From positions 46,350,287 through 46,414,286 of the forward strand of contig CM068586.1 in NCBI GenBank assembly GCA_035048485.1: a stretch of DNA of 64,000 bases, given 5' to 3'. The position numbers were made by a program, and so were the translations under genes. The notes under the pieces are model-generated. The model saw only the letters and a list, made by a program, of their open reading frames with translations. It had not been told where the DNA came from and made no database searches. This document shows, in pieces, positions 1 to 11,268 of this stretch (positions are counted from its first letter, which is position 1; each line of letters opens with the position of its first letter). The DNA is from Pteria penguin (taxonomy: Eukaryota; Mollusca; Bivalvia; Pterioida; Pteriidae).

Positions 1-942
1 GCCACTCGTCAGCTTAATAAAACAGCCATGTGCTAGTCCTGCAATGCAAGACTCCGTTCCTCTTATTTACTTGCTGTTCGCACTTATAATTGTCAGTGAG
101 GTCATGTTTATAGGACTACCATGTGCAAGAATCTCAAAAGAGATTACTAAGACAGGTACAGAGAGTATCTAACTTGACTTAAGTAAAGTTAAATATTTAC
201 AAAAAGAACAGGAAGACCCCTGTAAACACACCTCTGATCAGCTAATGCTAGTAAACCTAATAGAAAAGGGACGAAATAGCACCATTGACATTGTAGAGCC
301 TATACCACATCCATTGAGAACAGAGGTCAGGGTCAGTAGATGTTGATCAATCATATGTCCTCCAACGATGAAGTTAGATCAAGGTCCACTAGAGTGATGA
401 GTGGAAAATCTGAAAGTGAAGTGAAACGGCGTCATTTCCACATTTTTTAAGAACGACACATTTTGCAACTATCGGTCATTGGCGATGTGTATAATATTCC
501 GTACTAGTACAGACAGTATTCTTTCCTTGAATAGAGACGATACAAAACATTATGGCATAATGGCTGGCCTGTATCTTTCCATACATACCGTGTATCACAA
601 TGCACAACTTCACGACCGCGTGATCGCATTCGCTGGCTCGGTACTGCAACAGGCGTCCATGATTTCAGTGTCGATAACTCCCTCCCCGTGACTGGAGTAC
701 CTCTTGATAACATAGCTTTAGGGGGGACCGACTGTAAATTAATAATCAATTAATGCCTACAGTCAAGGACATATATATCTTGTTATTAGGTCCTTGCTAC
801 AGTACTGTACAGTACTTTTCATATCAGCATTCAAATGATACTGTATACATTTGAAACGTTGAAATGTTTTCGGTATACCGGTCTAGATTACAACTGGTTG
901 ATGATACTGAATGTGTACACAGTACAGTGATGTACATACAGC
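1..942. other. no gene seen; AT-rich flank
   Basis: I see no coding region, RNA gene or clear repeat here. The two overlapping short open frames near 479-749, one per strand, have no recognisable domain and no splice context, so I treat them as chance. Confidence 0.5.
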
Positions 943-1105
943 CAGGGGCGGATCCAGCATTACATTCAGTTTGGAGGGCGCAGTCACGCGAGGGGCCGGG
1001 TCTGGGGATCGCTAGGCCGGGTCCCGAGCTGGTCCAAGGCGGAGCCTGGTGGGGAACCAGGGGACGAACACCCCCCCCCCCCCCCGTTCGAAGCTCCTGC
1101 TTTTT
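943..1105 (+). mobile_element. solo hAT-like terminus (GC-rich)
   Basis: The segment begins CAGGGGCGGATCCAGCAT, a hAT-style end. It is followed by a GC-rich stretch resembling the inside of the hAT left end at about 1630-1720: both contain GGTCTGGGGA, then a GGTCCA/GGC/GCC pattern, and end in a C run. No partner end or transposase goes with it, so it is probably a truncated relative of the hAT element next door. The C run at 1070-1085 is a simple-sequence tract. Confidence 0.45.
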
Positions 1106-1187
1106 GCCCAGATAGATTTAGTGCCTAAAATCGCGCAGTTTCATCCGCATACGTCACTGTAAATTTATTAGATGGAGGGTAATCGAA

Positions 1188-1295
1188 CAATCTAATTAAA
1201 ATTCGACCTATATTTTGCTCCCTTACTAGCTGCGTGTCGCTTAACACGCAGTACATGTACGGGAGCAAAATATAGATTGAATTTTAATTAGATTG
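1188..1295. mobile_element. 108-bp foldback MITE with 10-bp target duplication
   Basis: The ends are perfect inverted copies of CAATCTAATTAAAATTC, and the similarity continues inward through the TATATTTTGCTCCC / GGGAGCAAAATATA blocks, so most of the element is a hairpin. It is flanked by perfect direct repeats GGTAATCGAA at 1178-1187 and 1296-1305. A 9-10 bp duplication is typical of Mutator-like elements, so a MULE-derived MITE is the likely class. No coding capacity. Confidence 0.8.
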
Positions 1296-1390
1296 GGTAA
1301 TCGAAGCAATTTGTGATGTTATTCAAGTCTTTTCTATGTTAGCTTATACCTTAATTATTATTCTGGATGTACGTGTGTCTGACTTTGTCA

Positions 1391-1583
1391 TACGAGGTCT
1401 GATATCAAAAAGATATCGGCCTCATGTACTTAGAAATGTACTCACGATTGAAAGAATGGTCATTATTTTTCACTATAATCGGCGCCCGTCATAAACCGCA
1501 ACGACCAACGTCATATGTAGCGTCTTTCGGAACTTGATACGATTAATCCCTTGGTGAACCAAAATGATAATCAATCTCCCTTC
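1391..1583 (-). pseudogene. mariner remnant, 3' part, left of the hAT insertion
   Basis: Read on the minus strand, this flank continues the mariner transposase tail found at 24549 and beyond. Joining the two flanks with one copy of GAGAT gives a frame reading RRSKCIEMKGD followed by a stop, which matches the conserved mariner C-terminus (R-x-x-KCIE-x-x-GDY). Near 1393 the plus strand reads TACGAGGTCTGATATC followed by A's, which could be the mariner inverted-repeat end next to a TA target, though I could not find its partner. The element is inactive. Confidence 0.55.
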
Positions 1584-1951
1584 ATCTCCAGGGGCGTAAC
1601 AAAGCATGTTATGGAGTGCAAGTACAGAACGGAGAGGGGTCTGGGGACCGCTTTAGGTCCCCAGCGGGTCCAGGGCAGGGCCCTGGTAGGGGGTCCTGGA
1701 GGGCGAAGCCCCCCGGCGGAAAACGAATTTGAGCATTTTTGAGGCCGACAGACAAGTTTTTAAGGCCTTGAAAATGATTAAAATCAGACCCAAAATTTCA
1801 AGGTTTTTGTCTTGTGCGAGTAATTTTCCATACAATTCAATGATTCAAGAGTCGATTTTTTGGAATTGAAGGAATAAATGGACAACTGTCAAGTCTTATT
1901 AAACAAGAAACAAGTCGCAAAAACTTTAATAAATCAATTCACAACGACTGT

Positions 1952-2814
1952 CTACTCATTGAAAAGGAACGCCAATCGTCTTTTGCCCATTTCTGCAAAT
2001 TTATCAATGACTGCATCAATATCAACTGGGATTTCTTTATGAATATTCAATACACCGATGCTGGATAGTCTATCGTTTGTCATTGTAGACCGTAGCCAGG
2101 TCTTGATCGTGCGCATAGCGCTGAATGAACGTTCAGAGGAAGCGGTTGATACTGGCATCGTTAGCAGTATATAAAGCATCCTTGAAATGTTTGGATATAA
2201 ATCCGCATCAATCTCAGATAAAGTTATCACGAGTGTTTCAGGTTTCTTGGAGTCATGAGGTACAATGGTCCATCGCATTTTCCATCTTGCTACCTCGCTT
2301 GTGAACAGCTCGAAATCGGTTGCTTCAAAGTCGTTCTCGAAAGCATCGAAAATTCGTTTCAACATTTCGTCGTTGAGCTTTCCGTGTTGCATCGGAATCA
2401 GATACTGTGCGCAAAATCTAGGTTTTGCTGTAACAAGCCTTTCCTCTAATTCACCTATGTAAAAATCAACAAACTCATAATACAAAGCTCGTCTCCAGTA
2501 CACCTCAGGAGTATCTGCAGGTGTATTATTTCTGTGTTCCTGCCGCCCAGTTCGCCTTGGCAAGCACGGTTCTATGTCGTATGTAGCAGCGATTCGTTTG
2601 GCTTTGTCAAACAAAGAAGCCCATACATCGTCGTCAATGCGTTCCTGTCTCAATAAAGCAATGATCACTTCTGCCTCAGTAGCTGCTTGTACCAAGTCAG
2701 TGTCCACCTTCTGTAGTGCAAGAGACAGTTTGGCTGTCGATTGGAGTACATGTTCTACCGTGACAAGAGCTACGATGAAGTCAAATCCTAATATAGCGTT
2801 CAATAAGTCCCTAG
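1952..2814 (-). pseudogene. hAT transposase, C-terminal part (dimerisation domain)
   Basis: This is an open frame of about 287 codons ending at the stop at 1952. It contains the hAT C-terminal dimerisation region: a PVSTASSERSFSAMRTIKTW block about 70 residues from the end, then a run ending in FAEMGKRRLAFLFNE. This matches ZMYM1-like hAT proteins with TTF, DUF4371 and hATC domains. Upstream the frame stops at the CACTA end at 2815. In the frame GCT AGG GAC TTA TTG AAC it joins the piece that ends at 21303, giving DNKKDKKARDLLNAIL across the junction. The first in-frame methionine-like codon near 2803 is only a TTG, so this is not an independent gene. It is intact by itself but cut off from its promoter. 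Confidence 0.88.
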
Positions 2815-2845
2815 CACTGCATCAAAAATGGCATTTAATACAAAA
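2815..2845 (+). repeat. left terminal inverted repeat of the CACTA-type element
   Basis: It starts CACTGCATCAAAAATGGCAT and matches the inverted right end with a few substitutions. It is directly preceded by the TAG target duplication. Confidence 0.82.
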
Positions 2846-3015
2846 TTATTTGTCAATTTTTGTCCAATTAAACTTCTAGTTTACAAGTATAATTTGCATT
2901 TAATTTGTTTTTATACTTGTAATTTACTTTGAATATAATAGACGTATAATCCTTGTGTAAACTCCCAAATTTAATTGGAGTTTAAGTGCCAAATTTTACT
3001 CCTGTTTTACTTCAC

Positions 3016-3430
3016 ATATAATGCAGGATTATAGTTCATTATACTTGAAGTTGCGAGATAAATTCCTTCATTCTACTCCATTAAACTTCACATTTAATGC
3101 AATTTATACTTCATTATACTTGAAGTTGCGAGGCAAATTCCTTCATTCTACTCCATTAAACTTCACATTTAATGCAATTTATACTTCATTATACTTGAAG
3201 TTGCAAGATAAATTCCTTCATTCTACTCCATTAAACTTCACATTTAATGCAATTTATACTTCATTATACTTGAAGTTGCAAGATAAATCGCTTCATTCAA
3301 CTCCATTAAACTTCACATTTAATGCAATTTATACTTCATTATACTTGAAGTTGCAAGATAAATCCCTTCATTCTACTCCATTAAACTTCACATTTAATGC
3401 AATTTATACTGCATTATGCTTAAAGTTGCG
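3016..3430 (+). repeat. 75-bp subterminal tandem repeat, about 5.5 copies
   Basis: The word ATACTTGAAGTTGC (first four letters ATAC or ATGC) recurs at 3041, 3116, 3191, 3266, 3341 and 3416, a period of exactly 75 bp. Each unit contains short inverted words (TTAAACTTCA, ACTTGAAGT), as is common for transposase-binding subterminal repeats of CACTA elements. Because 75 is divisible by three, the array stays open in one frame and gives an artefactual 25-residue repeat protein, which I do not call as a gene. Confidence 0.85.
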
Positions 3431-3635
3431 ATTAAAGACAAACTTGAGCTAAAATTCTTAAAGATCACTTGCATGACTTTAAGATACTGTTTTATTTTCA
3501 ATGAAAATGTACCAGTACATCACCCTTGTAACTTTTGTTTGACACAATACTAGGAATTCAACATTTGATTTACTTTTTTCTTTTCTATGTAATATGTCCC
3601 AATTGTTCAGATATCCCATTCGTAAAGATGTATAA

Positions 3636-3638
<3 letters not shown>

Positions 3639-3670
<32 letters not shown>
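3639..3670. repeat. (TA)n microsatellite
   Basis: About 15 TA dinucleotides in a row, then CACACA. Simple sequence with no further feature. Confidence 0.9.
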
Positions 3671-3675
<5 letters not shown>

Positions 3676-3826
3676 TGTGTATCAATTAGGAAGAAGTTTG
3701 AATACAAAAGCAGTGTAAAACAATGTTTAATTCAAAGAAAACATTTAAAATAGAGCATACTCAAACATTATACATGTACTAGTAAAACATGCATCATGAC
3801 ATTAAAAAAATGGTTTGATAAGAAAT

Positions 3827-4021
3827 ATGATTGATTGATTGATTTTTGTTTTATGTCACACACGAATATTTCACGTATATGGTCACGGCATCTGCCTGAT
3901 GTGGGGCATACAAATTTTGACTTTTGCAACGGACCCACCCGAAGCAGTGAGGGATCTTTAACGTGCCATGCATACCACGACACGGGGCCTCGGTTTTTAC
4001 TGTCTCATCCGAAAGACAGGA
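3827..4021 (-). mobile_element. SINE family B, 5'-truncated copy
   Basis: On the minus strand it runs from a block beginning CTGTCTTTCGGATGAGACAG through an ACGTTAAAGATCCCTCACTG block to a GTGACATAAAA / AATC-repeat tail. It shares its body with copies at 14475, 20046, 34530 and 42057. The tRNA-like head is missing. Confidence 0.75.
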
Positions 4022-5475
4022 TAAGAAATATGAAAATGTAATATAGTAGTAATTATAAAATAAAATAAGGAATCAAAAAATAATAAAAAGACCTTGCTAT
4101 TAATAAACATCAATAGAAACATATATGTGCAATGTAAATCAAAAGCTATAAAACAAAATTATCAAGATCATGAAAGTAAAAAATAAAACATACAATGTAG
4201 TACATACTATCGAAATAATGAATATGTAGAACAAAGTCATGTATTTCATATGCAATTAATCATAAGGTTAAAGTTTCAAACAAATACATGTAGATAAATG
4301 TTACAAGGTAAAACTTTATTGATTTCAAACAGGAAGTATGACCCACCACAGCTGTGGGTAAGGTTCAAACTGTAGTGGATTTGGTTAAAATTGAGGATGA
4401 AGCCCCTACATCAAATATTTTTTAAAAACACATGTAACTTTTTTCAAAGGAAATCTGAACTAACGAGATGTGTTTGTGAAACACAAATGCCCCCGGTGTC
4501 ACTAAAATTTAAATAGGGCAAATTTTGAAAAACGACAAAGAAACAAGTAAAAACAAATAGATATAATATACATGTAATGATACTTTATGCAATGAGATAC
4601 TAGGAAAAATGACTGGAGGCTTATACTATCACAACCAACAGGTAAAATGTGTACAAGAATTAACTGTAAAACTTGTATGAATTAGGGAGGATATAAAAAG
4701 AATAAACTCATAAAATAGTATCGATCATATCTGAGAATATTTGTCCAGCACTAATATAACAACCCGTAAAATGTCAGTATTTCTGAGGACTAAAATCATG
4801 AGTATTAATATAAGGATAAATGTACATGTATATTGTTAAAATGATTCAAAACATCACTTTTTATGAAATATGATTTGAGATGTCGACAAGAAAACCAAAT
4901 TGAGATAATTATAACAAGGTGACTAGAAATTTAATAGTGAACAAATTATAACAAATATGAAAGGAGTCAAATGACTAGAAGCTACCGGTTTATCGCTATG
5001 TGCATTACAACTAACAAATAAAATGTAAATAATTAACTTATTAAGTATTTAACACTTGCAATGTAAGAGAACATATTCTCAACATTCATAGATTAAAAAA
5101 AATTCAGTGTTCTGAAGAACAAAATTGTTTTTGGCACTTCAAAGGCATTACCCAGTACCATGTTTTACCAAATACAAACCTGGATGATCAGTACATTGTA
5201 ACTGATATTTACTTTGATCAGTGCCCTCTTGCATATTATTACATGCTTACCAACAAAATTAAAACAAGAGACACCACTATAGACAGTATGGCAGAAAGCA
5301 AAGCATATAGCATGAGTTTATAAAGAAATGTAAGAGTGATCTTTTCCAAAAACAGTTAATTTTCCCAATAATTTGCTTCAACCACAAACTTTAAACTAAA
5401 TGTTGACGGACATTGCCAATCTAAAGACCAGAATTGCTTTGCAATCAGGCCAAAAAATAATTATTTATTGTCAGA
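4022..5475. other. no gene seen; AT-rich interior of the CACTA-type element
   Basis: No coding signal. Near 4464-4530 there is a short fragment (GATGTGTTTGTGAAACACAA, then ATGCCCCCGGTG) matching the 5' end of the pearl-like element at 8113. Confidence 0.55.
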
Positions 5476-7475
5476 ACAAGAGGCCCAAGTGGGCCTATAT
5501 CGCTCATCTGAGTACCTAGATGATCAGTCATGCATGAAAGAAGAATTCATTTATTTTTGCATTACTGTGACTAAGTCAACACAAATGTTGAAAATGTCAA
5601 ATTTTATTTCAGACTAGAAGAAAAAACAACACTTTTTTGCACATCCATTCAGGTGATGTTGATACTAAGCATTTGCTTTGTCTCTGCAATATGTCATTCA
5701 AGGCAACAAGTTATTCATTTTCTTTAGGTGGGGCCTTTTGTTGACTGATTTCAAGTCTGGGTCATGAACAACAATTGTTTCAAATATTGTCCAGATCTAA
5801 CTTAAAATTGCCTAATTTCATATGCTGAGTGTTGAGAAACATCTAAAAACTTATTTAGATGTGTAAAGAAATGAAAATAAATTTTTTGACCACAGCAATT
5901 ACAAGTGGTATATGTACCATTGTGAGACCTACTTTTTAGACATGGTGGCATTATCTGTTAACCAATTTGGATGAAATTTACCTAATTGATAGAGGACCTT
6001 TAGTACTTCATGTATTCCATGTTTCATTAAAATCTTTCATGTGGTATAACAGCAGAAGTGAAAAATGTAATTGAATTGTTCCTATACACCCTCATTTGGA
6101 AGTTTTTAAAAATTCATAGAAAATCAACAAATTGAGATATTGACAAAATTCTTTCAAAGTAACATTTCTTACCATAATTATGATCACAATAGTCCATAAG
6201 AAATCATCATTATCAATTAACTAGGAAATATGACACTTTTCTGCATTGAAATCTCCAAGACCAAAGAAATGTCGAAAAAAAATTCCAAAATTTGATATCG
6301 GAAGGGAACCAAAATGACAATACGTCTTCACTCATCCCTCTAGATCATTTCTATGCATTCTGTTTGTCTCTGTATACAGCCCATATGAAAAAGAATATTG
6401 TTAAAGAAGGGAACTATTTTGTGACCTACTTTTGACTATGGTGGCGCCACTTGTAAAGAGGTCTGGACGAAAACAACAGAATTTGAAGAGAATTATAAGT
6501 GACTTATTTCTACCAAGATTTATTAAAATCCTTCAAACAGTTTTGTAGAAAAAGTTGAAAATGTGAAAAATGGCCACCACCCCCCTTTTTTTGGAAGTCT
6601 TAAACTTAAAATTGCCTAATTTCGTATGTTGAGTGTTGAGAAACATCTTAAAACTTATTTAGATGTGTAAAGAAATGAAAACAAATTTTTTGACCACAGT
6701 TGGATTTGAACTGCTACTCTCCATATTTCAATCACCAAGTGGTACTTGTACCATTGTGAGACCTACTTTTTAGACATGGTGGCATTATCTGTTAACCAAT
6801 TTGGATGAAATTTACCAAATTGATAGAGGACCCTTAGTACTTCATGTATTCCATGTTTCATTAAAATCTTTTATGTAGTTTTGTAGAAAAAGTTGAAAAT
6901 GTGAAAAATGGCCACCCCCCCCCCCCCCTTTTTTTGGAAGTCTTAAAATATTCATAAAAAATCCAAAAATTGAGATAATGACAAAATTATTTCACAATAA
7001 TATTCCTTACCACAATTATGATCAAAATAGTCATTAAGAAATCATCAATATCAATTAACTGAAAAACATGACACTTTTCTGCATTTAAATGACTAAGTCC
7101 AGAAACACTTCAAAAAAGCGTGAATTTCTATTTGACGGATCTTAACCCCGAACACAATTTTTAATAACCCATCTTTATAGATTGTTGAAATGCAATTAGT
7201 TTCGCCATTTATGTACTGGTACTGGAGGAGAAGATGTTTGAAGAGGGGTACAGTTTTGGGCACTTTTGGCCGCCCTGGATCCATTCCTGTAGGAATCTGG
7301 ATCCCGAACACAATTTTAGTAGGGGACCTTGAGTACATCATTTACACAAAGTTTGATCCAAATCTGCAATGTAGTTCCAGAGAAGAAGTCGAAAATGTGA
7401 AAAAGTTAACGACGGATGGACGGACGACGCACTATGACTATAGCTCACTTGAGCCTTTGGCTCAGGTGAGCTAAA
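5476..7475 (+). mobile_element. Helentron/pearl-like non-autonomous element, copy 1
   Basis: The 5' end is ACAAGAGGCCCAAGTGGGCC, whose GGCCCA-AG-TGGGCC is a hairpin. It ends GACGGATGGACGGACGACG, then a hairpin with arms AGCTCACTTGAGCC and GGCTCAGGTGAGCT around TTT, then A's. The body holds an imperfect internal duplication of about 800 bp (blocks at about 5811 and 6603), each with a poly-C tract. Two further copies lie at 56259 and 61313. There is no transposase, and the open frame near 7190-7474 only reads the repeat. The class is inferred from the terminal hairpins and the absence of terminal inverted repeats. Confidence 0.7.
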
Positions 7476-7733
7476 AAAAAAAAGTGTTTCGTTTTTACCC
7501 CAAAGTATTGTTCTTTATACATCTCAAAAGTCCTCCACAGGGAAGTAGTGTATAATCAAAAACAATAATTAACTCTATATTCACAAATGCTCAAATGTGA
7601 ACAAGATAAAAAGTACAAAGAATATTTCAAAAAAATATTTCTAGCTAGGTGCAAACAAATTGTAATTCATGGATAAAATATTATGGAGATGTTTAACCTT
7701 TTTAAAGATAAACAAATACAATATAATGATCGA

Positions 7734-7908
7734 GGGGCAGGCGTGGTGTAGTGGTTAAGCGCTTGGCTTGCGGCGCCGACGATCCGGGTTCGATTCCCGG
7801 GTTGCGCCACTATGTTTAAGAGGTTGGTAACCTCCTGCTTCCATGTCGCGATATAACTGAAATACTGTTGAAAGCGACGTAAAACACCAATCAACCAACC
7901 AACCAACC
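7734..7908 (+). mobile_element. SINE family A, complete, with 14-bp target duplication
   Basis: A tRNA-derived head carries an A-box-like TGGTGTAGTGGTTA and a B-box GGTTCGATTCC in a tRNA-like cloverleaf context. The body includes GAGGTTGGTAACCTCCTGC, and the tail is CAACC repeats. It is flanked by perfect direct repeats AATATAATGATCGA at 7720-7733 and 7909-7922, showing target-primed insertion. Internal pol III promoter boxes look intact. Nearly identical copies lie at 29254 and 29455. Confidence 0.92.
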
Positions 7909-8112
7909 AATATAATGATCGAACAAAGAATGTTAATATTATATATTCATAACTACTTCGAATTCAAGGCAGGATCATGACATAAGAATAAGTAGATCAA
8001 GAACTGGACGGTAAGTTTGAAATCTACGTAAGAAAGATATATACTCTTTGAATTTTGAATGATGAACAAAAATACATGAATACATCATTAATGAAAAGAT
8101 TGAAAAAGAAAG

Positions 8113-8513
8113 ACGTGTTTGTGAAACACAAATGCCCTTGGTGGCACTAAAGTGCAAATAAGGTAAATTTTGAAATATAGGTCAAAAGTCATGGTGTCAA
8201 GGTCATTGATCCTGGTGTTATTTGAAAGGGTTTCATTATTTGAGTATGAATGCCAAATATGAAGTCTCTATGTCAAATGGTGCAAAATTTATTGCATTTT
8301 TAGTTTAAAAGTCAAGGTCACAAACCTTGGTCTCATTTGAATGGGTTTCATTAGTTAAATATGCATGTCAAATATGAAGTCTCTATGGCAAATAGTATTA
8401 ACTTTATTGTATTTTGTGAAAAGCAGGACACAATTACGGACGGACAATCCAAACACTATATGCCCCCCCCCCCCCCCCCGGACCATTCAGACCGGTGGCA
8501 TAAAAATTAGAAA
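8113..8513 (+). mobile_element. pearl-like element with two 125-bp core repeats
   Basis: It starts with GTGTTTGTGAAACACAAATG (TTTGTG/CACAAA hairpin). Two core repeats of about 125 bp follow (TCAAGGTCA starts near 8198 and 8323, both with CAAATATGAAGTCTCTATG), then a GACGGAC tail, a poly-C run and GGTGGCATAAAAAT. A truncated relative lies at 4464. Confidence 0.65.
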
Positions 8514-9127
8514 TGGACAAATGAGAACAGGGTACATTGATATAAAGGTTTGTTTCTAAAGTTTATTACTGATCCAAACTGTCAAAAATTACAATTTTGA
8601 TGATTTACTGGTTTAAAAGTTTAAGCAGATTTCAGTTTCTAAAGGTATTAAAACCTCAAAATTTGACATTTAAGCATTCAAAGTTTACAATTAATAGTGA
8701 GTTAAAACCATGTCAAAATACTGAGAATTTGATTGTACATATTATGTGGTGTTTCTTTTTATTGTTAATCATGAATGTAGTATTATCCACTTATGACGAT
8801 TTATGACATGAAATTTCACACTGATCATGAATTTTCATAAAATATTTCATTTGATACATGTTGGTGTGAAAACAAACTGTTCAAAACTCAGATTATATAA
8901 AAAAAAAAAACTAGTTCAAACTCACTCACTAAAAATGCATTCAAGGCTAATACAGTTTGAACTAAATGCTGTCTTTACATACTAGTCAATTAATTCTCTG
9001 TCATTAAACACTATAAACAATTTACAAAATTTTAATACCCATTAGGAATTAACTTAGTCATCACAAAATAGATGATTGAATGCTCAATTGTCAAATTTGA
9101 AATTTACTATTTATCTTGAACCAAAAC

Positions 9128-9436
9128 TCATTCATTGCCAGGTTTGATTTTAGAGGGCTTTGGCCTGGATGATTGAATTTCACCAAGCACTTTCTTCATC
9201 ATTTGCTGCTTTGATCTACTGGATTGTGTCCTCTCAAACTTACTATCCAGTTCGTTCATGATCTTCTTGTAATCAGAAGACCTCCAAGGAAGAGGTTTAA
9301 CTCTGAGGAATGTTTCATCCTCAAAATTAACCTCTTCCTCAGAGGACATATACATTATGTCCATAGCATCTTCTACTTTTTTTCTCTTTTCCGCATCCCA
9401 CCCACTTATTTTGCCTATCATTGCTTTTTCTCCAGG
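9128..9436 (-). pseudogene. last exon of a decayed minus-strand gene (SSEE / LPWRS motif protein)
   Basis: After a splice acceptor (TTAG) at 9437 the frame reads PGEKAMIGKISGWDAEKRKK, an acidic MSSEEEVNFEDE block, KPLPWRSSDYKKIMNELD, then a basic tail ending KPSKIKPGNE at a stop at 9128. I have seen this layout (SSEE acidic patch, then PLPWRS and a LD/K-rich tail) in uncharacterised, transposon-linked animal proteins, but I cannot name the family. It is the C-terminal exon of a series at 9610, 10009, 10397 and 11269. This exon is open, but upstream exons carry a frameshift and an in-frame stop, so the gene is probably dead. It lies inside the CACTA-type element in the orientation opposite to its transposase exon. 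Confidence 0.6.
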
Positions 9437-9609
9437 CTAATTTCTGAAATACATAATTTATATAAATATGTACTATTATAACACAAAGTTCATAAAACCT
9501 AATAACTCTAACATGAATAATAAATATTGGAAAACATGATGTACATGTATGCACATATACGGTACTTATTAGACTTCAAGCAATGTATTAACATGCACAG
9601 CACACTTAC

Positions 9610-9703
9610 CCTCTTCCTCCTGCTATACAAAAGCATTTTGTTTTGCCCATTTTTTCCTTGTAATTCTTTTGCTGCACAGAGACAAAGTATCTGGAGATGG
9701 CAG
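9610..9703 (-). pseudogene. internal exon of the same minus-strand gene, with frameshift
   Basis: Bounded by an acceptor (TTATAAG before 9703) and a donor (AGG|GTAAGT at 9609). Entering in phase from the exon at 10009 it reads AAISRYFVSVQQKNYKEKMG. The frame that leaves in phase with the last exon reads NKMLLYSRRKR. The two frames differ by one base, so a single-base indel probably sits in the A-rich stretch between them. It could be decay or an assembly error. Confidence 0.5.
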
Positions 9704-10008
9704 CTTATAAGAAAAAAAATTCTGATTTTAATTCTTAAAATTGTGAAATTATTTTAATGACACTATCATATTACCGGTAGTTGTTTTTAATTCTAATGAT
9801 ATCAGGGCTCGAAATGTGCAGTTATCCAGGCATCAAAATCAACTCAAAACTAGTTAAGGCAACCTAAAATTTCAGCAAATATAATGGAAGTTGTCCTAAT
9901 TTCCTTTAAACTGACAAACAGAAATTATTGTGCATTTCAAGCACTGTGAAATTTTTCTTATTTCTTCAATGACAACTGAAGAGAAATAAATATTGTATCC
10001 CAACATAC

Positions 10009-10100
10009 CTTGAATAATTCCAAGTTGTACATCAGGATACAACCCCTTCACAAAAATGTTGATTTTGTTGGTTGTGTCTTTATTTTCTTCTGATGAACAC
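10009..10100 (-). pseudogene. internal exon of the same minus-strand gene
   Basis: Acceptor CATTCAAG before 10100 and donor CAAG|GTATGT at 10008. The open phase encodes CSSEENKDTTNKIN, then FVKGLYPDVQLGIIQ, joining in phase to AAISRYF of the next exon. This phase agreement is the main support for a spliced gene. Confidence 0.5.
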
Positions 10101-10396
10101 CTTGAATGACATAGATTATTAGGTACATCATATAAATGACAAGATTTTTAAACAACTAAACTTTTCTAAAGAAAGCATACAAAATACAAAAACAATTTTT
10201 ATCAAAAGGAAATCTTGATTAAAACAGAAGCACTTATTAGTCATATCATCAAAATACATATATGTAATATTGAACAAATAACTGCTGATGATGAAAAAGA
10301 AACTTTTTATAAAGCATTTTCCTGACTTATTCTGGAATGAATTAAAATTTCAATCTCTATAAAAATCACAATAAGTTATCTTAAGAAAAAATTTAC

Positions 10397-10435
10397 TTTA
10401 ATTTTTCATTGTCTTCAAATGTTTCCAGGGTAAAG
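10397..10435 (-). pseudogene. possible 39-bp exon of the same minus-strand gene
   Basis: It lies between an acceptor (GATGGAG) and a donor (AAA|GTAAAT). It encodes FTLETFEDNEKLK with the last codon completed by the next exon. The acceptor has a weak pyrimidine tract, so this exon is tentative. Confidence 0.35.
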
Positions 10436-10499
10436 CTCCATCATCAAAATGACACACATGCAAAACATTAATCAATACAAAATCAATACATGTACATAT

Positions 10500-10620
10500 A
10501 CATGATGGGCTTGCACGTTGGCACAGATTATCGTTCGTGTGGGAGGAAAACAGTGTACCACAAAGGACACCCAATAGCCAGGCTGATGACAGCCACATGC
10601 TTGATGTGGTTGACATGAAA
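10500..10620 (-). mobile_element. degenerate SINE family C fragment
   Basis: It contains GTGTGGGAGGAAAAC and AGGCTGATGACAGCCACA, diverged versions of the central block of the SINE at 23130. The head and tail are lost. It sits in an intron of the minus-strand gene. Confidence 0.5.
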
Positions 10621-11049
10621 TAAAACAAACCAAAAACAAGTGATTGATCACCAAGCATTATAAGTCCCCTAACCACAGCATTGGATGGCAACTTTTTGAA
10701 ACAATGCCTAAACTTTAAGTTCAAGGATCATAACTATGTGACAAAAGGGTCAATCAGCATGAAACTTATATTTGGTGTGTAAGCTATTGATTTGTCCGTG
10801 CATACCAAATTTCGGATAAATATCTGCACAAAAGCCGAAAAAAAGTAAGAAAAGGTGTGGACAGATTGACAGATGAACGAGGGGTACCCTATAGGCTCCT
10901 AGGGTTTCAGCAGTATTTATCTGACGGGGAGTTGAAGTTACAGGGATTGTCAATCGATTTTTGTCAATAAGAATAAGATGACCATAACTAATGTTTGTAT
11001 ATATAACTAAAATTCTTACTCTTATCCGAGGTGGTATGTCTATTGTGGG

Positions 11050-11265
11050 GGTCCCACTTTTTTAAGGGGGCATATGTCCTGACTGCCCCCCCCCCTCTCC
11101 TTCTCATACGACCTAGAGATATCATAATATGACTGACCATGTCGACCATGACCATATCATATGTGATATGATATGGCATATCATCATAAATTAATATGTT
11201 TAAAACATTTTTATAATTCATTTTATTAACAATTTTTAAAATCATGAAAAAAAAATACTCCAACT
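11050..11265. other. intron stretch with C-run and AT palindromes
   Basis: A run of C's near 11084-11094 is followed by short AT-rich palindromic words (ATATCATATGTGATATGATA). No coding support. A chance open frame crosses it. Confidence 0.4.
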
Positions 11266-11268
11266 TAC

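Noticed and set aside
3021..3452. 143-residue open frame with 25-residue repeats
   Set aside because: It is the translation of the 75-bp subterminal repeat; the period is divisible by three, so it stays open by construction.
7734..7810. functional tRNA gene
   Set aside because: The head is tRNA-like with A and B boxes, but it continues into a SINE body and tail with target duplications. The same applies at 14475, 20046, 23130, 29254, 29455 and 42057.
10398..10724. 108-residue minus-strand frame
   Set aside because: Most of it reads a degenerate SINE fragment inside an intron. Only the 39-bp piece at its end fits a possible exon.
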